DNA from: Stenomitos rutilans HA7619-LM2 | Lineage (GTDB): Bacteria > Cyanobacteriota > Cyanobacteriia > Leptolyngbyales > Leptolyngbyaceae | NCBI GenBank assembly: GCA_019358945.1 | Contig: JAHHIE010000019.1 | Span: 1-64,000 of the forward strand | Direction of reading: 5' to 3' | Length of the DNA: 64,000 bases | Shown: positions 51,464 through 61,726 of the stretch, one piece after another | Numbering within the stretch: the first letter of the stretch is position 1 | Layout: each line of letters begins with the position of its first letter | Position numbers and translations under genes: made by a program | The notes under the pieces: generated by a model | What the model saw: the letters and a program-made list of their open reading frames with translations, nothing else | The model's database searches: none | Told to the model about the DNA's origin: nothing

Positions 51464-52027
51464 TTATTTTCTTACGCCTTGAGCATAAGCAGGTACGACA
51501 GGTGCTGGCCGAGCGCTGGCGGTAATGGATTGCCCAGACATAATCACTGCTTTGATTGGCAAGACCGTTGAGCGGAAGCCCTCTTTGGTTGGTTGTAGTG
51601 CTAGAAAAGAAACGCTCCACCCTGCTTGCTGTAGTGTCCAGGCCGATACGCCACCTTCTCTCGTTGCAGTAGGGTAGATCATTTGAGGTAGATAAGTTAC
51701 GGCGATCGCGTCAAAGTCAGCCCCAGATTCGTAAAGCACTCGCCGGATCTCTTGCCAGCAATCGGTAGTCGGTTGCATCCGTGCGCCGTTACTCATCAGC
51801 CTAGCGCCCAACAGGCTTGTCAATTTAGCGCAGATTTCTTCAAGACGAGAACAATCGCCCCTCAGCAACATTGCTTCTTCTGGCAAGAGGATGTCGTCTG
51901 TTTTGGGCGTCCAAAGTTCAAAGCAGGTATGCGCGTCAATAGGGACGGTCGTTAGCTTGAGGTGAGACGGCAGCCCTAAGGGATTGGGGGCGACCGCAAG
52001 TGCAACTGGAATGAAGGAGTCAAGCAT
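51464..52027 (-). CDS. Hypothetical protein
   Basis: 187 residues, not recognised. It begins MLDSFIPVALAVAPNPLGLP, has a mixed alpha/beta middle (CFELWTPKTDDILLPEEAMLL, then LTSLLGARLMSNGARMQP) and a tail rich in Pro and Ala. No membrane helix. AAGGA lies about 11 bases before the ATG. Codon use is ordinary for the window, so it is probably real. Confidence 0.5.
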   Translation of the reverse strand: MLDSFIPVALAVAPNPLGLPSHLKLTTVPIDAHTCFELWTPKTDDILLPEEAMLLRGDCSRLEEICAKLTSLLGARLMSNGARMQPTTDCWQEIRRVLYESGADFDAIAVTYLPQMIYPTATREGGVSAWTLQQAGWSVSFLALQPTKEGFRSTVLPIKAVIMSGQSITASARPAPVVPAYAQGVRK

Positions 52028-52522
52028 GAGCGTACAGTTCCTTCAGTAAACTCAATGGGTTAGTGATATAGCAAGTTGACATAGGTTGCAGGCGGTTTGC
52101 AAGTGGCTTTAGCCCCTTACCAGGCAGATTGAGTTGTGCCTTTTGGACTGCGCCTTTTGCACTGTTTGCGCTTGCTTCCGCTGGTAAACCACCACGTACT
52201 GACCTTCCTAAGATGGCTCCTGCTAGAGACTCTTTTGTACTGAAACGATAAAAAAAGGGTGAAGCAAGGATGAAATCTGTCTTCACATCGTCCCTTTTCA
52301 CCGCCTTCATTCGTCTCTAACAAATGAGATTGGTCAGCGCTGCAAGACGCCTTAAGATGGTAGAAGAGTCATCCAGATTACAAAGCCGGGTTGTGCATCG
52401 AACAAACACATTGATACCTCAACCCCTCTTTGGTACCTCTTTAAGGATCACTTGAGGCTAGACGGAGACGAACCGTTTGGCATAAGTCTTGACTACTTCA
52501 ACTTGTTCTTTGAACGCGACGC
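52028..52522. other. Gap between hypothetical and DUF4346 genes
   Basis: 495 bp. A minus-strand frame (52310-52020) of 96 codons is open but has the composition GLPAEASANSAKGAVQKAQ with no recognisable fold and is not counted as a gene. No clear promoter was picked out for the plus-strand gene at 52523. Confidence 0.35.
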
Positions 52523-52909
52523 ATGATGAATCAAACTATTGCAGATATCACTGCAATTGATCAAAAGTTATCCAAACGTCATATTGATCTTGATCCCGGT
52601 GGATACGTCATCATCTACCTCGATCGGGAGCAAAGGCTGATTTGCGCCAAGCATTTCACCAACGTTATTGACGATCGGGGCCTAGCCTGCGATCCCGCAA
52701 CTGGCAAACCCATTCCCACACGCGGCAAAATCGAACGACTGCCCGCTCATATTTTCAGTGGCAGAACCGCCAAAGAAATCTGCGTGCAGCTTTTTGAGCA
52801 AACAAACCCATGCCCTATCATTATGCTCGACCATGCCTCCTACCTCGGACGCGAGTTTCAACGGGCAGAAGCAGCACTACTGAGTGGGCAAGAGTACGTA
52901 CAGGACTAA
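52523..52909 (+). CDS. DUF4346 domain-containing protein
   Basis: 128 residues: LDPGGYVIIYLDREQRLICA, AHIFSGRTAKEICVQLFEQ and HASYLGREFQRAEAALLSG match DUF4346, a domain resembling the N-terminal part of tetrahydromethanopterin S-methyltransferase subunit A. In cyanobacteria it is a widespread single-domain protein of unknown role. A second Met one codon later is equally possible. Converges with psb32. Confidence 0.75.
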   Translation: MMNQTIADITAIDQKLSKRHIDLDPGGYVIIYLDREQRLICAKHFTNVIDDRGLACDPATGKPIPTRGKIERLPAHIFSGRTAKEICVQLFEQTNPCPIIMLDHASYLGREFQRAEAALLSGQEYVQD

Positions 52910-52920
52910 AAAGAGTTAAA

Positions 52921-52986
52921 AGTTTTGAGTTTTAAGTTCTGAGTTGTATATCTGCATTCAAAACTCGAAACTTAAAACTCAAAACT
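52921..52986. repeat. 25-bp inverted heptad repeat between convergent genes
   Basis: AGTTTTGAGTTTTAAGTT and on to 52945 pairs with 52962-52986 in 23 of 25 positions, with a 16-nt loop. The arms are GTTTTGA-type heptads. It lies between the DUF4346 and psb32 stops and would make a strong stem for both transcripts. Confidence 0.75.
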
Positions 52987-52991
52987 GATCA

Positions 52992-53720
52992 CTAGCCTTC
53001 TCGCGCTTGGAGATACAGGTAAAAATAGTACGTTGCCATCGGTACAACCGTTGCAACCACAAGGAAGCCAATGACCCAAACCGTTGCATTACTTTCTTTC
53101 GTTTGCTCTGGCGTTGCAAAGGTACCTTCGACTTGAACGTTATCAGTCAGCGTCGGCGGTCCTGGATCGGGGCGACCGGAGAGTACGGCGCTGAGGCGAT
53201 CGCCCGCACCCAAGAGCGCTTGATTGTACTTGTTTCCTTCTTTGAGCGGAATCAAGACAGTTTCTTGCGTCACGCTCTCAGCAAGATCATCTGTTAGCTT
53301 TGTTTTCACCGCTTCACCCGCACTCAAGGCAACGTTGTTAGTGAGACTATCTAACACCAATAAGGTCTGGTTTGCCTTCGCCTCTGAAGTCGGGAACCAA
53401 CGATCAAAGAGCTTGTCGGTAAAGGTTTCGATCGTCTCGCCATAATCCAAGCGGTGAATCGTCACAAAGTGAACCTCATTCCCCGTTTGCTTTGCCAGAT
53501 CCCTCAACGTCGTCGCAATTTTGCCCTCGTTAGAGCGACTCAAAACTTCTGCCTGATCAACAATCCAGGTGCCGACCTTTGGTTTTGGCACTTCACTTAC
53601 GCCTGTAGCGCTGGCAGGCAAGGCAAAAAGCTGTGTTGCCAAGACGAAAACTGCAAGAGAAACAAGCAAGTGCTGAGTAAAGTGCTTCCAATAGCAGAGT
53701 GATTTGAAGAGGCGTTGCAT
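52992..53720 (-). CDS. psb32: TPM-domain protein, Psb32-like
   Basis: 242 residues. Signal peptide (LLVSLAVFVLATQLFALPAS), TPM domain (VDQAEVLSRSNEGKIATTLR, VHFVTIHRLDYGETIETF, residues 50-180) and a C-terminal membrane helix (VWVIGFLVVATVVPMATYYF). This layout matches Psb32 of cyanobacteria, a thylakoid lumenal PSII-associated protein that aids repair and protects from photodamage. The alternative is a general TPM phosphatase-like protein; the length and topology favour Psb32. Confidence 0.8.
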   Translation of the reverse strand: MQRLFKSLCYWKHFTQHLLVSLAVFVLATQLFALPASATGVSEVPKPKVGTWIVDQAEVLSRSNEGKIATTLRDLAKQTGNEVHFVTIHRLDYGETIETFTDKLFDRWFPTSEAKANQTLLVLDSLTNNVALSAGEAVKTKLTDDLAESVTQETVLIPLKEGNKYNQALLGAGDRLSAVLSGRPDPGPPTLTDNVQVEGTFATPEQTKESNATVWVIGFLVVATVVPMATYYFYLYLQAREG

Positions 53721-53846
53721 AAGACCGTTCTAAAAAACTTATTACTCCAAAATACTACGCTTATACAAAAGATGGATAGAGGCAAGGGAGGGGAGGCAGC
53801 TTCCTCTGCTTCCCCTGCTTCCTCTGCTCCGACTCCCTCTTCACCA

Positions 53847-55139
53847 CTAATGACCGTTCAAGTAATAATCTCTTGTGCCCTTAGCGCTAATGGCTTCACC
53901 GAGGCGGGTTAAAGCATGGACGTAGGCAGCGGTGCGTAAGTCGATCGACAAATCACGGGCGATCAACCAGATGGATTCCGATTCCTCGACGATGCGGTAT
54001 TTGAGTCGTTGGTTGATCTCATCCAACGTCCAGTACAGGCCGCTGCGGTTTTGCACCCACTCAAAGTAGCTCACTGTAACCCCGCCCGCGTTGACGAGAA
54101 TGTCTGGAAAGACGTAGATGCCTTGATCGCTTAGGATGCGATCGGCGGCAGAGGTAATGGGGCCATTGGCGACTTCATAGATGAGTTTTGCCCGAATCAT
54201 GTCGGCATTGGCCTCAGTGATTTGATTCTCAAGGGCAGCAGGTACCAGAATATCCACATCCAGAGCAAGCAGCTCAGCATTGGTGAGTACGTCGTCAGCG
54301 GCTGTGTGGCAAACAGTACTGTCGCAGTACAGCGCTTTAACCCCTCGGTGAGAGTCCTTGAACTGGCGAATGCTGGGAATGTCCAGCCCATTTTTGGCAT
54401 AGATGCCACCCTGCGAATCGCTGACCGCAACAACTTTATAGCCTGCTCGAAAGAGCAATTCTGCGAGGATGCCCCCAGCGTTGCCAAAGCCCTGAACGGC
54501 TACGGTTGTGGTGCTGGGGTGACGATCGAACTTGGGCAGCGTTGATTCAATGACAAAAAAGGCACCCATTGCCGTTGCGGTTTCGCGGCCCAGGCTGCCG
54601 CCCATGCTGACAGGTTTTCCGGTGACAACAGCAGGACAGATCTGGCGCTTGATGATGCTGTATTGATCCATCATCCAGCCCATGATCATGGCGTTGGTAT
54701 AAACGTCAGGAGCCAGGATGTCTACATCAGGCCCAATGAAATCGGCGATCGCATCAATATACCCCCGGCTCAGACGCTCCAATTCCATACGGGACAATTC
54801 TTTTGGATTCACAGTGATGCCGCCTTTTGCCCCCCCAAACGGAAGGCTGAGCGCCGCGCACTTAAAGGTCATCCAAAACGCCAGGGACTGCACTTCATCT
54901 AGCGAAACGTGGGGATGATAGCGCACGCCACCTTTACCGGGGCCTCGCGTATCGTCATAGCGCACGCGGTAACCCTGAAAAAGCTTGAGCGAGCCGTTAT
55001 CCATGCGAACGGGGATCGAAACTGTCAGGCTGGTTTGGGGAAATTTTAGCGTTTCAACGGCATCCTCTGAAATAGACGTATATTTCAGTGCATGTTCCAG
55101 TCGTTGATTAGCATCGGCTAAAAGCGAATCAGGTATCAT
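53847..55139 (-). CDS. gdhA: Glutamate dehydrogenase
   Basis: 430 residues from ATG 55139, supported by AGGAAGAG just upstream. The substrate site is GPGKGGVRYHPHVSLDEV, the catalytic lysine lies in LPFGGAKGGITVNP (near 115), and the Rossmann motif is VAVQGFGNAGG near 220. It interconverts glutamate with 2-oxoglutarate and ammonia in the cytosol; in cyanobacteria it supplements GS/GOGAT. NAD or NADP preference is not settled. The upstream frame to 55328 is rejected. CheA lies upstream, same strand, 328 bp away. Confidence 0.95.
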   Translation of the reverse strand: MIPDSLLADANQRLEHALKYTSISEDAVETLKFPQTSLTVSIPVRMDNGSLKLFQGYRVRYDDTRGPGKGGVRYHPHVSLDEVQSLAFWMTFKCAALSLPFGGAKGGITVNPKELSRMELERLSRGYIDAIADFIGPDVDILAPDVYTNAMIMGWMMDQYSIIKRQICPAVVTGKPVSMGGSLGRETATAMGAFFVIESTLPKFDRHPSTTTVAVQGFGNAGGILAELLFRAGYKVVAVSDSQGGIYAKNGLDIPSIRQFKDSHRGVKALYCDSTVCHTAADDVLTNAELLALDVDILVPAALENQITEANADMIRAKLIYEVANGPITSAADRILSDQGIYVFPDILVNAGGVTVSYFEWVQNRSGLYWTLDEINQRLKYRIVEESESIWLIARDLSIDLRTAAYVHALTRLGEAISAKGTRDYYLNGH

Positions 55140-55467
55140 AAAACTCTTCCTTTCAGTAAGTGCACGATCGCTGTGCTCTATTGCAGCCACCGCAACAATA
55201 ATGGGCGCATCTAAAGACGCTAGCTGTTTCTTCAACGATCCTGCCAATGGTTTTGGCACTATAGAGAATTTCGTTGCTTTTCTATAGAGTTCCCAAACAC
55301 AAAACGCCGTTGATATAACGATCCCCACTTTGCGGGAAGAAATTTTAGAGATAAAGAATGCCTTGATCTTTTAGGTGGTTGCTGAACATACTTCTTCTGT
55401 ATAGAAAGTTCATAAAGCCGCGATCGCGTTTCTAAGGGGTGAGTTCTGCGGCGGCTCCCTTCAGCAA
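55140..55467. other. gdhA upstream region
   Basis: 328 bp between the cheA stop and the gdhA start. It should hold the gdhA promoter; AGAACTTTC-like and TATACAG-like sequences occur but no box pair was convincing. No gene. Confidence 0.35.
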
Positions 55468-58400
55468 TTAATGTACTATAAGGTTCAGTAGCGCGTTAAC
55501 TTTTTTCAGTAAATCAACGGTAGAGAATCCTTTGGTTAAATAGTCATTTGCACCTAAGCGTCGGGCTTCATCAAACCATTCTTCTGATAAACGGGACGAA
55601 ACAACCAGAATAGGTACCTTAATCCCTGCTTGACGGCAGCGATCGACTAGCGTGAATCCATCCATATTTGGCATTTCGATGTCTGTAATGACGAGATTAG
55701 GCTGAGGATTCGTCTGGAGCCAGTGCCATGCTTCTTGACCATCGGCACAGGTATGGGTGAGATAGCCATTACTATGCAGGCTGGCCTCCAACCGTCGCCG
55801 CATCAACGCCGCATCATCCACAATAAGGATTGATTGAGTCGGATGGTCAGCGTGCCAGTCATCTGGCTCAGAAGGCGTAATGGAAACCGCTTCTATAGTC
55901 GGTGCTGGAGTCGTTAAAAGCTGTTCTGCCACAGCCTGTGCTTCCAGTACAGGAACGAGAGATCCACTTGCCTGTAGGCTGACTCCGATTAACCCATTGG
56001 GTACAGCTAGTGGCCGTGGAATGGGGTTAATCATGAGTTCCGCTTGCTCTAGAAGTTCGTCAGCCAGTAACCAAGCACCTTGCTGGGTGCCTGCTAACGC
56101 CACGTAAAGACAAACGGTAGTATTCGTTAAGGGACGATCGGGTGCCTGCGGTTGCCAATACCTGAGCAAATCTAGCGCTGGCAACGAACCAGTTTCATGG
56201 CGAATGATCCAGGTGTAGGCTTGGCTCGGATCTGCGGGAAGGGGCGCATCTAGGCTATCTAAGAGAGTAATCGTCCTGATGTCATCCTCTGGAATCGCAA
56301 CGGTCTGCTCACCGACTTGCAGCAACACGCAAGGAACTAATAGTCGCGGCACTGGGAATTGAATTTGAAACGTGGTACCAGTGCCAGGAACCGTACTGAG
56401 ACTCAATCGCCCACCAAGACGAGCCACCTGAGCGGCAACCACATCCATCCCCACCCCGCGTCCAGAAATTTCACTGACCTGATTTTGGGCGCTAAAACCT
56501 GGCTGGCAAATCACAGCTAAAAGCGCTGCTGGCGTTTGGGCACTACACAGCGGCAGGTGTAAGGCTTCGGCTCTCGCTTGAATGGTGCTGGCATCCATCC
56601 CACGACCATCATCCTGAATTTCAAACTGAAAGCGATTGCCCTGCCGTTGGAGCGATAGCGTAATGGTTCCTTGCTCTGGCTTCCCTTTAGCGGCCCGCTC
56701 AGCAGGGGACTCCAACCCATGATCGTAGGCATTCCGAATGAGGTGAAGCAAGGCGGGTTCCAGGTTACGGGCGATCGTGACATCCAATTCTGTTTTTTCT
56801 CCCTGCACGAGCAACTGGGCAGGCTTGTTATAGCGTGTAGTGAGGTCACGCAAAATCGCTCTGGCACGGAAGCTCAAGTTTTGGAAGGCTACCAGGCGGC
56901 TATCTTCGATCGTGCTTTGTAGCTTGAGTACGTTGCGATCGACGCTTTGAAGATAGGCCGCGATTTGCTGTGTCGTTTTGCCAGTCTCTGCACCCATTTC
57001 AGATAAGCGAAGGCTCGTTTCCAGTAGCCGATTGATGACGGTATAACCCTGGCGATAGCGTTCTGGGGTTGGGCCAGCGGGTGCCTGGGAGCTAAGGCTC
57101 AGCTCTTCCAGTAGGGTATAGTCATCCTGAATTTGACGAAGATGCGTAATACATTGTGCGCCTTCTTGGGCAAGCGTCATAATCTGCGCGATCTGGCTTT
57201 GTAACGCTTGATAAAAGCCCTGCGTGGTACGCAAGCTTAGCAGCGTTTCAACCAGGTGTTGTGCCGATTGATCAAGCGACTCTAAAGGGACAGGAATTTG
57301 CACTTTCTCCAGGGTTTGGATCGCAGGATCGGGCTTTGGCAGTGCGGTTTGGTTGACGATCGAAGGGGGATGTAAAGATTGCGACCCGTCGATCGCGTCT
57401 CGTTGTTCATGCAGGGGCGCTTGAGATTCAGCCGAATTCTCGATTGGGCTAGTTTCGACCAACCAATCTAGCTCTGGTTCCTCATTCAAGGGGATCTCTG
57501 GCGAAGAGGTTGAGTCGGGCGTTATAATCCCGCGATCGTCGGCTAAGCGGAGTTCATCTGGATGGAAGTTTTCATCTGCAAAAGCTGGTGCGTCTTCAAG
57601 AGGGAAGGCATCGTTGAGAAAATCGATGATTTGTGATGTTGAAGTTGCTTCAGTTGGAGCCAGGGCCGCAAAAGATGCACTAGCAAGCCAGTCTTGATCT
57701 AACGTATCGCTGCGATCGATTTCACAATTGGGATCAGAGACGACCTCAAGTGTTGGCTCTACTAAACGGTTCTGCTCCGGGTCTAAATCACTGCTTACCT
57801 GGCCCGTGACACCGTCTATAAAGGGATCGACGAGATCATCAACATGTTCGGTCTGCGAGATAGCTTCACCAGAATGCAACGCATCGAGAAACGTGCCAAC
57901 GTCAGCAATGATATCTGTCTGTTCAAAATAAGCCAGCAAAGCATCAGGTTCATGAGCGTTTAACTCATGCACATCTGAGTCATGAATGCCCAATGGTGCA
58001 AAGGCTTCCATACTCAGATCGGTTAAGGGTTCGGTCATCCAGGCATTGCTTTCGTCCACCTCTGACTCGGCAGGCAGAGAATGATTCAACAGAGAACTGT
58101 CAGGCTGAAAACTCGCAGACTGAAAACTGTCAAAGGCAAAAGGTACAGGCTGTCCGCTTTGCTTTGCACACCGCTTCAGTGCCTGGAAAAACAGTGACCA
58201 TTGCGATCGCCAAACGGCATTATCTCGATGCTCCAACAAGAGCTGCGCTTTTTGAAGAAGCTCTGCCCAACCGGATGCCAGGTGCAACTCTTGACCAATT
58301 TCGGCGAGTTGCTTCAAACTCTGCTGAGCCGTGTGAACCGTGCTGGCAGAGACCATTCCCGTTTTGGGCAGACGCTCTAGCGCTATATCGAGTTCCAGCA

Positions 58401-58908
58401 CAACGAGATCCAAGCCTTCTTCTGCAAACGCCTGATGAAGTTGGCTGGCTTCATTCCATTGGGGCAGGTAGCGCTCCCGAATCTCTTGATGAATCATCTG
58501 GATACGGTTGAGAATCGGTTCCTGCCCTTCAACTTGCTGACGGGGTTCCAGAGCACCAGTCAGCAACTCACCTGCTTCGATTAAAACCTGGCTGAGATGG
58601 TCACCTGCCAAGTTGGGAGCCACTTCCAGGTAGCGTAAATCCGCCAGCACATCCTCCACTGCCGTTGCAATGTGCAAGACGGCATCTGCCCCGATCGTCA
58701 CCGCGCCCCCTTTAATGGTGTGCACACACCGATAGAGTTCCTGGATGTCTGAGCGCCACGACTGAGCCTGAAGAGACTGAGCAATCTGGCTATATTTCTG
58801 CAAGTAGTGTTGCGTATCAACAGCAAACAGACCGCGAAGCTCTTGCTGCAATTGTTCGTCAGCGATCGCGTCAAAGCGTTGGGAAGAATCAATCTCTGGC
58901 ATCGACAT
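55468..58908 (-). CDS. CheA-like hybrid kinase: Hpt, HATPase, CheW and receiver
   Basis: 1,146 residues. Hpt domain with phospho-His63 (CVHTIKGGAVTIG). An acidic, Asp/Glu/Ser-rich spacer (about 270-560) follows. A helical dimerisation part (about 590-690) leads to the HATPase: N-box HLIRNAYDHGLESPAER, G1 DDGRGMD, G2 SGRGVGMDVVA. CheW-like domain near 880-1000. C-terminal receiver (VDDAAL, phospho-Asp in VITDIEMPN, Lys in LTKGFS). This is the PilL/HmpE-like layout of cyanobacterial taxis and pilus systems. Two MCP genes lie directly upstream, same strand. Confidence 0.9.
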   Translation of the reverse strand: MSMPEIDSSQRFDAIADEQLQQELRGLFAVDTQHYLQKYSQIAQSLQAQSWRSDIQELYRCVHTIKGGAVTIGADAVLHIATAVEDVLADLRYLEVAPNLAGDHLSQVLIEAGELLTGALEPRQQVEGQEPILNRIQMIHQEIRERYLPQWNEASQLHQAFAEEGLDLVVLELDIALERLPKTGMVSASTVHTAQQSLKQLAEIGQELHLASGWAELLQKAQLLLEHRDNAVWRSQWSLFFQALKRCAKQSGQPVPFAFDSFQSASFQPDSSLLNHSLPAESEVDESNAWMTEPLTDLSMEAFAPLGIHDSDVHELNAHEPDALLAYFEQTDIIADVGTFLDALHSGEAISQTEHVDDLVDPFIDGVTGQVSSDLDPEQNRLVEPTLEVVSDPNCEIDRSDTLDQDWLASASFAALAPTEATSTSQIIDFLNDAFPLEDAPAFADENFHPDELRLADDRGIITPDSTSSPEIPLNEEPELDWLVETSPIENSAESQAPLHEQRDAIDGSQSLHPPSIVNQTALPKPDPAIQTLEKVQIPVPLESLDQSAQHLVETLLSLRTTQGFYQALQSQIAQIMTLAQEGAQCITHLRQIQDDYTLLEELSLSSQAPAGPTPERYRQGYTVINRLLETSLRLSEMGAETGKTTQQIAAYLQSVDRNVLKLQSTIEDSRLVAFQNLSFRARAILRDLTTRYNKPAQLLVQGEKTELDVTIARNLEPALLHLIRNAYDHGLESPAERAAKGKPEQGTITLSLQRQGNRFQFEIQDDGRGMDASTIQARAEALHLPLCSAQTPAALLAVICQPGFSAQNQVSEISGRGVGMDVVAAQVARLGGRLSLSTVPGTGTTFQIQFPVPRLLVPCVLLQVGEQTVAIPEDDIRTITLLDSLDAPLPADPSQAYTWIIRHETGSLPALDLLRYWQPQAPDRPLTNTTVCLYVALAGTQQGAWLLADELLEQAELMINPIPRPLAVPNGLIGVSLQASGSLVPVLEAQAVAEQLLTTPAPTIEAVSITPSEPDDWHADHPTQSILIVDDAALMRRRLEASLHSNGYLTHTCADGQEAWHWLQTNPQPNLVITDIEMPNMDGFTLVDRCRQAGIKVPILVVSSRLSEEWFDEARRLGANDYLTKGFSTVDLLKKVNALLNLIVH

Positions 58909-59062
58909 AAGGCACCATTAAAAAAAGATTCAGAGAGCGTCAGCAGTCAGTAGTGCAAAGAACTAAAGAAAAGCGATTTTGCTTGAAGTGATGCACGTTA
59001 TGGAGCGGCAAACTGCTGCATTGAGTGAAGCGTTTAACTGTCAACCAGATGTTTGGTAGAGA

Positions 59063-61618
59063 CTATACGGCGTTGGGTGTTACAGAAATAGCTGCACCAT
59101 TTTGAGCCGAGGGATCAGCAGGTGTAAGCATCCGCAGCGACTCAGGCGGTGGTGAGGCTAACTGGTCTGGACGCAATTGAAAAAATTCCACACTGTGGAG
59201 TAACGACTGCGCTAACTGCTCCATTTGCTCTGCCTGTTCTTTAGTGACATCGGCTCGCTGCAACGTTTCAGCAGAACTATTGGCAATATCACGCACCGAT
59301 TGCAACGTGGTTTGAGCGGCATCCGCGATCGTTTGGCTGGATTGCGTTACTTGCTGACCCATTTGCGCCACACGTTCACTCACTACTCGGATGGTATTGA
59401 ACGCCTGCTGCGATTGTTCTACACCAACAGTAAAATGGTTCACCTGTTGACTAATACCTTGCACATCATAATTAAGCCCAGACACAACGGTTTGAATTTG
59501 CTCCGTCCGTTGCTGGAGCGCAATCAAGCTCTGATTTGTTTGAGCGGCGAGTTGATTCACCTGCACGGCGATCGTCTCAAATTCATGAGTGATGACTGCC
59601 ATCTGTTCGGGATCTTGCTGCACGGTCGCCCGGTTGGACAACATCGATGCATTGACCGCAAGAATACGGGTCATCGCGGCAATGCGTTTCTGATCTTTCA
59701 CAAACTGTGTTGCCAACTCCACATAGTTAGTCAGCGTTTGAGTTCGTTTGACGATTTGCTCCGTCTCTTGCTGTAAGCCTTGAATACCCTGGGTCATCGC
59801 TGTAATTTCGTATTGCCCGTCGGCAATGGCAGCTTGAGTGAGTTGAACAGCATCTCCGGTGTCGATCGCTTGCAAGGCAGCCTCTTGAGCCTGGTTGTTC
59901 ACCTCTTCCATCAACGTTTGCACCTGAGCGACTGATTGAAATTGCTGTTGCACGTTAGCGGCTACCGATACAGCCAACCGTTCTAAGTATGTTGTTCCAT
60001 GTGTCACTCGTTCAGCAGCATCCAGCACCTCCGCCATCACCTGCCCTAATCGCATAATGAGACGGTTCAAGGTATCGCCCACCAATCCTGTTACCCGTGG
60101 GCTAACTTCAGCTTCGATGGTCAAATCACCGTCTTCCACCGCAGAAACGACATCGAGTAGGTGCCCAACCTCCTGCTGTAGCGCCTGACTTTCCTCATGC
60201 AGCATTGCAGTTCGTTCTGCCACCCGTTGCTCTAGCTCTTTGTTAACCGTTTCCAATTCAGTAAACGACTCGCGCAACTGGATCGCCATTTGATTGAACG
60301 ATCGTGACAGCACGCGCAACTCACCAAAACCCTCTACCGCTACGCTTTGATCAAGATCGCCGCTAGCGATCGCTTGCGAAGCCTGACTTAAGCGCACCAG
60401 GGGGTTTGTCAATCGACGAGAGGCCATGAGACCCAGAAGCGTAGAAAGCACTAATGCAACACCACACAGCGCGATCGTGTTACGCGTGTTGGCATTGATC
60501 TGCGCCATAAAGTCGGATTCCGCGGTCACAACTACAATCCGCCAGTTCAAACCCCATTGATCTTTCCAGGGCGTTACCTGCACAAAATACCGTTCTCCGT
60601 TGAAATTAAAACTGGTAAGTTGGCTATTTCTAATATTTCCGGGGGTGCCAAACGAGGTGCTTAGATATTGAGCGGTAGCACTGACGAGTGGATCAGTGCT
60701 TTTTTCGGCGGGTACTCGTTCTGGTTTACCCTGTACGACTTTGTACGCTGGCTCTTTGCCTGAATTTGCCACGATGAGACCGTTTTGCTCAACAATGAAC
60801 ACTTTGGCAGACGGACTCACATTCAACGTGTTGAGAAAACTGCTGATTTGCGTGAGGATTAAGTCAATCCCAATCACACCAACAAATTTTCCGCCAGTGG
60901 CATAAACCGGAAAACTGGATGAGATCGACATAATTTCGGGTTTGTCTTCCCACTGATAAATCTGGGTCCACAGTGGATGCCCAACCCTTGCTGCATCGGC
61001 ATACCAGGCTTCTTCTCGCGGATCATAGGTTTTCACGGAGTCTAACTTAGTGCGATCGCCCTTTTGATCGGTTTGGTAAACATGAAGCTTGCCCTCAGTT
61101 GAGGATTGAGAAACTTCATTAATCAGCAAATTGCCATTATCTAACCGCTCAACGCCAATAAATTCACCGTCTTTATTGGCAAAGTTGCTGTAACCGATAT
61201 TGAAGACTTTCATTTGTCTCCAGAAGTATTTCCCTAGCTTGTTGAAGTCTTGCAAATTCACCATGCCCAACTCAACCGCGTCTATGTTGATCTGGTTGAC
61301 TTGATGCGGCACACTTAAATACGAATCAAGGTGAACCGAAACGCGCTTGCTAGCTTCGGTTTGCAACCGTCCAGCTAGTTCGCTAACCGCCTGTTGTCCA
61401 TTGCGAATTGATAGCCAGCCAGTGAGGCCAACTGCGCTGACGATCGGCACAACAAAGGCAGCTACAATCAGAACGCGAATGCTGGTGGTGTCTCGCAGAC
61501 CTAAAACTGGAGCTTTAGAAGGCGTCGGCACGATCGCTGGCACGTGTATTGATGTTGATAGGAGAGACGTTGCAGATGATTGGGAACCAGCCGTTGATTC
61601 TGATTGAAGGGTCGTCAT
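59063..61618 (-). CDS. Methyl-accepting chemotaxis protein, dCache-HAMP type
   Basis: About 851 residues. N-terminal helix (VLIVAAFVVPIVSAVGLTGW), a periplasmic dCache-like sensor (about 80-375, with FVGVIGIDLILTQISSFL), second helix (TIALCGVALVLSTLLGLM), HAMP near 410-465, a second HAMP-like segment (EVGHLLDVVSAVEDGDLTIE) and a C-terminal signalling coiled coil. The usual hairpin E-V-R-x-L-A-E-R is replaced by VNQLAAQTNQSLIALQQR. ATG 61618 (MTTLQSES) is preferred to TTG 61663. PilJ/HmpD-like; it would feed the CheA gene 154 bp downstream. Confidence 0.88.
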   Translation of the reverse strand: MTTLQSESTAGSQSSATSLLSTSIHVPAIVPTPSKAPVLGLRDTTSIRVLIVAAFVVPIVSAVGLTGWLSIRNGQQAVSELAGRLQTEASKRVSVHLDSYLSVPHQVNQINIDAVELGMVNLQDFNKLGKYFWRQMKVFNIGYSNFANKDGEFIGVERLDNGNLLINEVSQSSTEGKLHVYQTDQKGDRTKLDSVKTYDPREEAWYADAARVGHPLWTQIYQWEDKPEIMSISSSFPVYATGGKFVGVIGIDLILTQISSFLNTLNVSPSAKVFIVEQNGLIVANSGKEPAYKVVQGKPERVPAEKSTDPLVSATAQYLSTSFGTPGNIRNSQLTSFNFNGERYFVQVTPWKDQWGLNWRIVVVTAESDFMAQINANTRNTIALCGVALVLSTLLGLMASRRLTNPLVRLSQASQAIASGDLDQSVAVEGFGELRVLSRSFNQMAIQLRESFTELETVNKELEQRVAERTAMLHEESQALQQEVGHLLDVVSAVEDGDLTIEAEVSPRVTGLVGDTLNRLIMRLGQVMAEVLDAAERVTHGTTYLERLAVSVAANVQQQFQSVAQVQTLMEEVNNQAQEAALQAIDTGDAVQLTQAAIADGQYEITAMTQGIQGLQQETEQIVKRTQTLTNYVELATQFVKDQKRIAAMTRILAVNASMLSNRATVQQDPEQMAVITHEFETIAVQVNQLAAQTNQSLIALQQRTEQIQTVVSGLNYDVQGISQQVNHFTVGVEQSQQAFNTIRVVSERVAQMGQQVTQSSQTIADAAQTTLQSVRDIANSSAETLQRADVTKEQAEQMEQLAQSLLHSVEFFQLRPDQLASPPPESLRMLTPADPSAQNGAAISVTPNAV

Positions 61619-61726
61619 AGGAAAGTTCTGAGGTAAGTGACACGGGTTTGTATCAGAAGTCAATGCCTTGGGCAGAAAGCGAGTGAGGCTAGACGCAACA
61701 GGCTTGAAGTACCGTATGAAGAAGCA

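Noticed and set aside
52020-52310. 96-codon minus-strand frame before the hypothetical gene
   Set aside because: Ala/Gly/Ser-rich, no recognisable fold, no good start signal; it could be a repeat-derived frame.
55140-55328. 63-residue N-terminal extension of glutamate dehydrogenase
   Set aside because: No homology to the family, and a good AGGAAGAG ribosome-binding site precedes the internal ATG at 55139.
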